A stretch of 5,349 nucleotides of DNA from CAVZLD01 sp964522605 (GTDB taxonomy: Bacteria > Planctomycetota > Planctomycetia > Pirellulales > Pirellulaceae), in contig CAZFWV010000437.1 of NCBI GenBank assembly GCA_964522605.1, positions 1 to 5,349 of the forward strand. Reading direction: 5' to 3'. Below are positions 1 through 5,349 of this stretch, piece after piece. The notes under the pieces are model-generated. The model saw only the letters and a program-made list of their open reading frames with translations. It did no database searches and had not been told where the DNA came from. The position numbers and the translations under genes were made by a program. Position 1 is the first letter of the stretch. Every line of letters begins with the position of its first letter.

Positions 1-816
1 CCGACGTCGTTGGAGCGGGAAGTCTCCGAACGTGTGGCCGATCGGTTGCGTGAACTGGAGGCCTTGGCGGCGGAATGGAACGCCATCGACCAGGAAGATC
101 GCGGTGCGGACCGATCTGTCTATCCGACCGGTTTTCGGCTGTCGATCGTCGTACCCGTCTATAACGAACAGGCAACGATTCGCCAGATCATTGCGCGGCT
201 CTGGTCGCTCGATCTTCCGAAGGAAATCTTGATCGTGGACGATGGGAGTACGGACGGGACGCGTCAGCAACTTGAGTCGTTCAGGGGGATCCCCCACGTA
301 CGCGTCTTTCTGCAGTCCCACAACCAAGGCAAAGGCGCAGCCTTGCGGTACGGTTTTCAGCAAGCCGGTGGCGACGTCATTCTGATCCAGGATGCAGATT
401 TGGAGTATGATCCGCGCGATATTCCTCGCCTGCTGCAACCCATTCTATCCGGAGAGGCGGACGTGGTCTTCGGTTCGCGGTTTCTGCAAGCACTTCACCG
501 GGGCTCTTCTCCCATCCATCGTTTGGGAAACCGCATGTTGACGGCCGCGTCGAACTGGACGACCGGACTACAGCTGACGGACATGGAGACCTGCTACAAG
601 GTGTTCCGCCGCGAAGTCCTGCGCGATCTGCCCCTCTTTCAGGACCGCTTTGGCTTCGAACCGGAGATCACCGCCAAGATCGCGCGTCGCGGATTTCGCG
701 TTCAGGAAATCCCGATCCGTTATTCCGCACGAAATTGGAATGACGGCAAGAAGATCGGGATCCGCGACGGATTCGAGGCCCTCTGGTGTATCGCCCGCTA
801 TGCGTGGAGCGATTAG
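1..816 (+). CDS. Family 2 glycosyltransferase, DPM1/DPG-synthase-like (5' partial)
   Basis: Likely transfers a sugar from a nucleotide-sugar to an acceptor such as a polyprenyl phosphate, at the cytoplasmic side of the membrane; the true donor and acceptor cannot be read from sequence. Numbering from the TTG at 10: a charged helical stretch (about 1-28) precedes a GT-A fold that begins with SIVVPVYNE (45-53). VDDGSTDGT (76-84) is the nucleotide-binding motif, GKGAAL is at 107-112, and QDADLEYDP (127-135) carries the DxD metal site. GSR (155-157), TDMETCYKVFRR (190-201), FEPEI (216-220) and EIPIRY (233-238) are typical of the dolichyl-/polyprenyl-phosphate mannose and glucose synthase branch. 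There is no C-terminal membrane segment, so it is a soluble single-domain form like human DPM1, unlike GtrB-type enzymes. The frame is open to base 1 and only nine bases precede the TTG, so no ribosome site can be judged; I treat it as starting upstream. Family is firm; substrate is unknown. Confidence 0.9.
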   Translation, partial: PTSLEREVSERVADRLRELEALAAEWNAIDQEDRGADRSVYPTGFRLSIVVPVYNEQATIRQIIARLWSLDLPKEILIVDDGSTDGTRQQLESFRGIPHVRVFLQSHNQGKGAALRYGFQQAGGDVILIQDADLEYDPRDIPRLLQPILSGEADVVFGSRFLQALHRGSSPIHRLGNRMLTAASNWTTGLQLTDMETCYKVFRREVLRDLPLFQDRFGFEPEITAKIARRGFRVQEIPIRYSARNWNDGKKIGIRDGFEALWCIARYAWSD

Positions 817-936
817 GCCCCTAGTCTATGGGTGGTTCCTTCGCCGGTCGGGCAGCATAACCAGCCCAATTCTGGGATTCTGCGCCGAGGCAAGCCATGC
901 TCATTCGGGAGGCGCGAAGTTGGGTTGGATGGTGAC

Positions 937-3789
937 ATGGACGCGCGTGACGAACTAAAAGAACAACTGCCCAGTCGCTACGTTGTGGGCATCGACCTGG
1001 GCACCACCAATTCGGCCGTATGTTGTGTCGACACCAAGCAGCTTCCCTGGCAGGTGGAGGTCTTCTCGATTCCCCAGTTGGTCGCGCCGGGCCAAGTGGA
1101 ATCGAGTGACACACTGCCCTCGTTCCATTATCAGCCGCTGCGCAGCGAGCGCGAGAGCCAGGCGCTGCGGCTGCCCTGGCAGTCTCGGCCCGCGGACTAC
1201 GTCGTCGGTGTCATCGCGCGGGAGCAAGGACAACTGGCACCCGGGCGACTGATCGCTTCCGCAAAATCGTGGCTCTGTCATTCGGGCGTGGACCGGACCG
1301 CAGAATTGCTGCCCTGGCACGCGGTCCCGGATGTCGAAAGACTTTCCCCGATTCAGGCGAGCGCACGGTACCTGCAGCATATTCGCGAGGCATGGGATGC
1401 GGCCTTTCCGCAGGAATTGCTGGCCCAGCAGGACGTCGTACTCACGCTGCCCGCCTCCTTCGATGAAGTCGCGCGGGAGATGACCGTACAAGCGGCAGCG
1501 CTCGCCGGACTTCCGCGCGTGATCTTGATCGAGGAGCCTCAGGCGGCGTTCTATGCCTGGGTCTACAAACATCAGCATCAATGGGAATCACTGGTCGCAC
1601 CCGGACAGAAGATCCTGGTCTGTGACGTCGGTGGGGGAACTTCCGATTTCACCTTAATCCGGGTCCGACGAACGGAAGGTGCCACGGACTCGGTCGAAAC
1701 GGTTCAATTTCACCGCATTGCTGTCGGGGAACACCTCATCCTGGGCGGTGACAATCTCGATCTGGCGCTGGCGCGACACCTGGAGCAGAAGCTGGCGAAC
1801 CAAACGCAACTCGAACCGCGTCAATGGGATGTTTTGGTGCGCAGTTGTCGACGCGCAAAAGAAACACTGCTCGGCGCAGAACCTCCAGCGCAGTGGACGG
1901 TGAACCTGCCCGGTTCAGGAACGCGCATCGTCGGCGGCAGCCTGCAGATTCCGGTAACGCGTGAGGAAGCCGAGCAGGTGCTGGTGGAGGGCTTTTTTCC
2001 TCGCGTATCACTGGAGGACCGCCCCACGAGACGCCGCTCTGGATTCCAGGAATTCGGACTGCCTTATGCGCCCGATCCCGCCGTCACGCGGTATCTGGCC
2101 GCCTTTCTGACCGCCCATCGTCACGCAGATCGGTCGCGTGTCGATCCGGACGGCGAACATGATCCCGCGCGCCCGGATCTTGTTCTGCTCAATGGGGGCG
2201 TGTTCGCCTCACCGATCATCCGCGAGCGGTTACTCCAGACGATCGCCGCGTGGTTTCCCGATCCCGATGGATCGGGATGGCAGCCAACTCTGCTGGAAAA
2301 CGACCGGCTCGACCTGGCGGTCGCGCGCGGCGCAGCCTACTACGGAATGGTACGGCGGGGCGAGGGAGTACGGATTGCGGCGGAACTGGCGCGAAGTTAC
2401 TACATCGAAGTCGAGGCGACCTCGGACGAGCCAGCACCGACGGGCGTCTGCGTTGTACCCGGCTCCGCGATTCCAGGCCAGTCGATCGAAGTGCCAGAAC
2501 CCCTGTTTGATTTGCGGATCTCCGAACCCGTTGCCTTTCCGCTTTATGCCTCCAGCACACGACTGACGGACTTTCCGGGCCAACTCGTCACGCTCGATCC
2601 GGAACAAATGCGACCGTTGGCTCCCCTGCGAACCGCATTGCAGACACGGCGTCGCAGCCAGCGCGGCACGGTACCCGTGCGGCTGCACGCCCACCTCAGT
2701 GAGATCGGCACGATTGAATTATGGTTTCGACAAACGGATGACGAGCGGAGCTGGCGGTTACAGTTCGATGTTCGCGCTGCCACGCAGACCGATCGGGCAG
2801 CCAGTATGTCGACCGGCGAAAGCCAAGGCGTACTGGATGAATCGCTGTGGCAGGAATGCGACCGGGCAATCGCCGACACATTTGGAGCCGACGGCACGAG
2901 TCCACCCAAACAACTTGTCCGGCAATTGGTGACCGTCTCCGGGACCGATCGTTCCGAATGGCCGATGTCGTTCTTGCGCCGAATCTGGGAAGCTCTGATG
3001 GAGCACGAAGCCGGGCGCCGCCGCAGTTCGCAGCACGAGGCCCGTTGGCTGAACCTGCTGGGCTATTCGCTGCGACCCGGCTACGGGATGTCGGTCGATG
3101 ACTGGCGTGTGACGGAAACATGGCGCACCGTGTACGGGCGCATCGCGCACAAGTCGCCGGATTGTCGCACGGAATCATGGATTCTGTGGCGTCGGATCGC
3201 CGGCGGGCTCCCCGCGGGGCAACAGCGGGCTCTGGCGGAGCCGCTGTTGGCTGCGGTCCGTGCTCTGCACCGAAGACTGACCGGCGGAGGAATGAAAGGC
3301 GAAACGCATTTTGCCATTCCGGAGTTTGCCGAGTTGTGGCGACTGCTGGGATCTCTTGAGCTGCTGACACTTCGAACGAAGACCGACCTGGGTGACATGC
3401 TGATCGAAATGCTGCCGAAGCGAAAGCTGCAGCCGGTCCGGTCTGCACTCATCTGGACCCTAGGTCGTCTGGGAAGTCGTGTTCCCATCTACGGACCCCT
3501 GAATACGGTCGTCGACCCGCAAGTGGCCGCGAAATGGCTTCATCCATTGCTTGAGATCAAGATCGATGACACGAGTCAGTCATTTGCCATCATGCAATTG
3601 GCGCGACGTACGGACGACCGCTATCGAGATCTCCCGGAAACGGTTCGCGAAGAGGTCGTTGCTTGGCTGGAGACGCACACGGCACCGGCACATTGGACGG
3701 AACTCGTCCGGCAGAGCGGTTCGCTTGACCAGGAAGAACAGCATCGCGCATTTGGCGAGGCGTTGCCGATGGGACTGCAGATCCGCTGA
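937..3789 (+). CDS. Divergent Hsp70-family ATPase with DUF3731-like C-terminal region
   Basis: A 950-residue cytosolic Hsp70/actin-superfamily ATPase, much longer than DnaK (about 640). The nucleotide-binding domain spans roughly 15-476: phosphate-1 motif GIDLGTTNS (18-26), connect-1-like EEPQAAF (199-205), phosphate-2 DVGGGTSDF (230-238), GGDNLD (270-275), RRAKETL (305-311), the adenosine-site counterpart LLNGGVF (417-423), and LAVARGAA (460-467). D20, E200, D230 and D237 align with DnaK-type catalytic positions, so ATP hydrolysis is plausible. Instead of the DnaK linker (DLLLLDVTPLSLG) there is ELARSYYIEV (483-492), leading into a beta-rich segment to about 625. The C-terminal part (about 675-945), with LRPGYG (712-717) and WRRIAGGL (751-758), resembles DUF3731, a region found on Hsp70-like proteins. 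The frame is open back to a GTG at 832, but ATG 937 starts just before the conserved domain; TTG 925, 12 bases after GGGAGG (907-912), is an alternative. Client and role are unknown. No usual partner gene is adjacent in view. Confidence 0.92.
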   Translation: MDARDELKEQLPSRYVVGIDLGTTNSAVCCVDTKQLPWQVEVFSIPQLVAPGQVESSDTLPSFHYQPLRSERESQALRLPWQSRPADYVVGVIAREQGQLAPGRLIASAKSWLCHSGVDRTAELLPWHAVPDVERLSPIQASARYLQHIREAWDAAFPQELLAQQDVVLTLPASFDEVAREMTVQAAALAGLPRVILIEEPQAAFYAWVYKHQHQWESLVAPGQKILVCDVGGGTSDFTLIRVRRTEGATDSVETVQFHRIAVGEHLILGGDNLDLALARHLEQKLANQTQLEPRQWDVLVRSCRRAKETLLGAEPPAQWTVNLPGSGTRIVGGSLQIPVTREEAEQVLVEGFFPRVSLEDRPTRRRSGFQEFGLPYAPDPAVTRYLAAFLTAHRHADRSRVDPDGEHDPARPDLVLLNGGVFASPIIRERLLQTIAAWFPDPDGSGWQPTLLENDRLDLAVARGAAYYGMVRRGEGVRIAAELARSYYIEVEATSDEPAPTGVCVVPGSAIPGQSIEVPEPLFDLRISEPVAFPLYASSTRLTDFPGQLVTLDPEQMRPLAPLRTALQTRRRSQRGTVPVRLHAHLSEIGTIELWFRQTDDERSWRLQFDVRAATQTDRAASMSTGESQGVLDESLWQECDRAIADTFGADGTSPPKQLVRQLVTVSGTDRSEWPMSFLRRIWEALMEHEAGRRRSSQHEARWLNLLGYSLRPGYGMSVDDWRVTETWRTVYGRIAHKSPDCRTESWILWRRIAGGLPAGQQRALAEPLLAAVRALHRRLTGGGMKGETHFAIPEFAELWRLLGSLELLTLRTKTDLGDMLIEMLPKRKLQPVRSALIWTLGRLGSRVPIYGPLNTVVDPQVAAKWLHPLLEIKIDDTSQSFAIMQLARRTDDRYRDLPETVREEVVAWLETHTAPAHWTELVRQSGSLDQEEQHRAFGEALPMGLQIR
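2256..2277. repeat. Perfect 9-bp inverted repeat inside the Hsp70 gene
   Basis: TCCCGATCC (2256-2264) and GGATCGGGA (2269-2277) are exact reverse complements around a CGAT tetraloop, so the mRNA could form a GC-rich hairpin. It lies in codons for the FPDPDGSGW segment of the nucleotide-binding domain. No T-run follows, so it is not an intrinsic terminator. It may simply reflect codon choice for repeated Asp-Pro and Gly residues. Confidence 0.5.
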
Positions 3790-3802
3790 GCCGAGGGATT
3801 CA

Positions 3803-3940
3803 ATGGATGTCTTTCGGAAGATACGATCGACCTTGCTTCAATCGCCGCGCCCGCGGGCGGATAGACCCGATTTAGGCAATACGCCCCGAGTTGCCAGACA
3901 CGGGCGGACAGGGTCCAATCAGGTCTCACAAGCACTATGA
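3803..3940 (+). CDS. Possible small ORF, 45 residues, unknown function
   Basis: An ATG 13 bases after the Hsp70 stop is preceded by GAGGG (3793-3797) at a 5-base spacing, and opens a 45-residue frame ending in TGA just before the Shine-Dalgarno of the peptidase gene. The product starts MDVFRKIRS, is rich in Arg, Pro and Ser, very basic, and has no membrane segment, signal peptide or motif I recognise. The same frame is open far upstream as a shadow of the Hsp70 gene, so its length is not evidence of selection. It could be a real small basic protein, a leader whose translation feeds the next gene, or chance. I consider chance most likely. Confidence 0.18.
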   Translation: MDVFRKIRSTLLQSPRPRADRPDLGNTPRVARHGRTGSNQVSQAL

Positions 3941-3941
3941 C

Positions 3942-3949
3942 GAGGAGGT
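3942..3949 (+). promoter_or_regulatory. Strong Shine-Dalgarno for the M24 peptidase
   Basis: GAGGAGGT matches the 16S anti-Shine-Dalgarno closely. It ends 13 bases before ATG 3963, somewhat longer than the usual 5-9. It supports that start over the upstream in-frame TTG at 3891, which has no comparable site. An out-of-frame ATGA at 3937-3940 lies just before it and is also where the small ORF stops. Confidence 0.6.
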
Positions 3950-3962
3950 TCGACGAATCATC

Positions 3963-5132
3963 ATGACGCAGACAGATGCCCAAACCGCGCTCCTGATGGC
4001 AGGAATCCCGGAGATCAACGCCTACTTCTATCATCGATTACGTTTCTCGGTCGGCGATCCCGCCGCACTCATTGAACTCCCGCAGGAAGACAAACCACAA
4101 CATGCGATTCTGATCGTGCGAGATATTGAAATGCAGCGTGCGCGTCAACATGCACGAGTCGACCAAGTCGCCTGTCCGGCCGATTTTGCGCCTGACGAGG
4201 GCCTCTCGGGTGATCGTGAAACGGCGACCGCCCAGGCGGTCGCGGAATGTCTTCGGCGAAACGGAATCCGGCGCGTCGTCGGGGATCGAACGTTGCCGCT
4301 GATTTTCAGCGATCTGCTGCGTCAAGCGGGCATCGACGTGATCTGCGACCTGGAGCGCGGCGTGTTGGAGCGACGTGCGAAAGACAGCCAGGAAATCGAC
4401 TGGCTGCGTGAAGCTCAGCATGTGACCGAAAGGGCGATGGAAATGGCTTGTCGACTCGTGGCGACAGCAACCGCGCGGAAAGATGGCGTCTTGCTGGTCG
4501 AAGGCCAACCGCTTACCTCGGAACGTGTTCGCGCAGCCATTGATCACTTTCTGTTGGATCAAGGCTACGTGAATCCGCCGTCGATCATTGCCGGCGGCCC
4601 CATCGCCGCAGACTGCCATGATCTTGGCTCGGGCGAGCTACGCACAGGCGAACCGGTGATCATCGACATCTTTCCCCAGAATCGAATCACGCGTTACTGG
4701 GGCGACTGCACGCGGACCGTGGTTCATGGTGAGATCCCCGCGGAGGTGCAACGGATGCATTCGGTAGTCGTCGATGCCAAAGAAGCCGCGACCGCTGCCG
4801 TGCGGCCCGGTGTCACCGGCGAAGAAGTCCACCGGGCAACGCAATCCGTCATCCTCGCCCGCGGATATGCAATGGGACTCCCCTCCGCCGAAGATCCTAC
4901 CTCCTATTGCGCCATGACGCACGGTACCGGACACGGAGTCGGCCTGAACGTCCATGAACCCCCCTTGCTCGATCGCAGCGGTCCAGCCCTGGTTGTGGGG
5001 GACGCCCTGACAATCGAACCGGGACTCTATCGTCGCGATCTGGGTGGCGTGCGCGTCGAAGACATGGTGATTGTCCGGCCCGACGGATGCGAAAATCTCA
5101 ACAGCCTGTACGAAGGCCTCGAGTGGCACTAG
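3963..5132 (+). CDS. M24-family metallopeptidase (Xaa-Pro peptidase / creatinase-like)
   Basis: A 389-residue cytosolic enzyme of the pita-bread fold, expected to cleave an N-terminal residue from Xaa-Pro or related peptides with two divalent metals; creatinase-type members do other chemistry, so the substrate is open. Residues 1 to about 150 form a creatinase-N-like domain. The catalytic domain follows, with the full five-ligand set: D235 in IDIFP (234-238), D248 in GDCTRT (247-252), H324 in THGTGHGVGL (319-328), E352 in IEPGLY (351-356) and E366 in VRVEDMV (363-369). H331 in NVHEPP is the second conserved histidine near the substrate. There is no signal peptide or membrane segment, and the length is normal for bacterial prolidase-like proteins. 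ATG 3963 is chosen because it follows GAGGAGGT and because the sequence upstream of it (from TTG 3891) is not domain-like. It lies 173 bases after the Hsp70 gene; co-transcription is possible but not shown. Confidence 0.93.
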   Translation: MTQTDAQTALLMAGIPEINAYFYHRLRFSVGDPAALIELPQEDKPQHAILIVRDIEMQRARQHARVDQVACPADFAPDEGLSGDRETATAQAVAECLRRNGIRRVVGDRTLPLIFSDLLRQAGIDVICDLERGVLERRAKDSQEIDWLREAQHVTERAMEMACRLVATATARKDGVLLVEGQPLTSERVRAAIDHFLLDQGYVNPPSIIAGGPIAADCHDLGSGELRTGEPVIIDIFPQNRITRYWGDCTRTVVHGEIPAEVQRMHSVVVDAKEAATAAVRPGVTGEEVHRATQSVILARGYAMGLPSAEDPTSYCAMTHGTGHGVGLNVHEPPLLDRSGPALVVGDALTIEPGLYRRDLGGVRVEDMVIVRPDGCENLNSLYEGLEWH

Positions 5133-5135
5133 GGA

Positions 5136-5177
5136 GGCTGGAGACTGGAGGCTGGAGGCTGGAGGCTGCAGGCGGGA
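5136..5177. repeat. Heptamer tandem array, GGCTGGA unit, six copies
   Basis: Starting four bases after the peptidase stop codon there are six consecutive 7-base units: GGCTGGA, GACTGGA, GGCTGGA, GGCTGGA, GGCTGCA and GGCGGGA. Three are identical, the second and fifth each differ at one position, and the last differs at one. Decay then continues into GGAAGCA. This resembles the short tandemly repeated (STRR-type) heptamers known from cyanobacteria and, as I recall, common between planctomycete genes. No function is established. Translated on the minus strand it gives a Pro/Ala/Ser-rich PPASSLQSPAS pattern, a well-known source of false proteins. Confidence 0.85.
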
Positions 5178-5250
5178 GGAAGCAAGGCGCGAGGCGGGAG
5201 GGATGAGGAAGAGGGAAAGCGGAAGACAGGGAAGCAATGGCGGGAGAAGA
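5171..5250 (+). other. Strongly purine-biased intergenic tract
   Basis: By hand count 69 of these 80 bases on the + strand are A or G, continuing the heptamer array into looser GGGAGG, GAGGAA and GGGAAAG units. No ORF, hairpin plus T-run, or RNA gene is visible. The tract could be decayed repeat sequence; polypurine DNA can also adopt unusual structures. The rest of the gap, 5251-5349, shows no gene, and its last bases turn pyrimidine-rich (CTCCCGCCTC at 5339-5348). Confidence 0.6.
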
Positions 5251-5349
5251 TCCAAGTTTCTGAGAAATCGCGTCCCCGGCTTCCAGCTCGCTGACGATTG
5301 TTTCCGACCCAGTTTGCTAATCAACTTTCTGCTGTCTGCTCCCGCCTCC

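Noticed and set aside
828..860. ATG at 828 as a start after the glycosyltransferase
   Set aside because: The frame stops after ten codons and is not the Hsp70 frame.
861..876. Short CCAG/CTGG and CCCA/TGGG pairings as a terminator after the glycosyltransferase gene
   Set aside because: The stems are only about 4 bp and there is no T-run.
955..1581. 208-codon minus-strand ORF inside the Hsp70 gene
   Set aside because: It is antisense to the conserved ATPase motifs, has no recognisable domain, and is a typical shadow frame in GC-rich DNA.
3210..3219. CCCCGCGGGG palindrome inside the Hsp70 gene
   Set aside because: It is short, GC-only and within codons, so expected by chance at this base composition.
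2696..3448. 250-codon minus-strand ORF inside the Hsp70 gene
   Set aside because: Its composition is Arg/Ser/Ala/Pro-rich and low in complexity, and it is fully antisense to a convincing coding region.
3833..3866. TTGCTT ... ATAGAC as a sigma-70 promoter for the M24 gene
   Set aside because: The spacer is about 22 bases and the -10 match is poor, so it is indistinguishable from background.
4638..5324. 228-codon minus-strand ORF across the end of the M24 gene and the repeat region
   Set aside because: It lies antisense to the conserved catalytic part of the peptidase, and its Pro/Ala/Ser-rich part is just translated heptamer repeat.

Overview
The window looks like an ordinary chromosomal segment from a GC-rich bacterium (about 60% GC by eye), most likely a planctomycete. 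This rests on three things: a long Hsp70-type protein with a DUF3731-like C-terminal extension, an M24 peptidase with an IDIFP metal motif, and an intergenic array of GGCTGGA-type heptamers of a kind I associate with planctomycete genomes. The assignment is inferred from memory of families and was not tested by any search.

Layout, all on the + strand. (1) 1-816: a soluble DPM1/DPG-type family 2 glycosyltransferase, open at its 5' edge and probably starting before the window. (2) 817-936: a 120-base gap with no clear promoter or terminator. (3) 937-3789: a 950-residue divergent Hsp70-family ATPase with an N-terminal actin-like nucleotide-binding domain, a beta-rich middle region in place of a standard DnaK substrate domain, and a DUF3731-like C-terminal region. 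(4) 3790-3962: a gap with a possible 45-codon ORF (3803-3940) and a strong Shine-Dalgarno sequence. (5) 3963-5132: a complete M24-family (Xaa-Pro peptidase/creatinase-like) metallopeptidase with all five metal ligands. (6) 5133-5349: non-coding, with a heptamer tandem array followed by a strongly purine-biased tract.

The three genes are co-oriented, but their gaps (120 and 173 bases) do not demand one operon, and nothing in the proteins ties them into one pathway. A chaperone and a peptidase could share a loose protein quality-control theme, but that is only juxtaposition. I see no mobile element, CRISPR array, tRNA or rRNA, and no convincing undescribed system. The most noteworthy items are the unusual Hsp70 architecture, apparently without its usual partner genes in view, and the repeat/purine-tract region at the right end.
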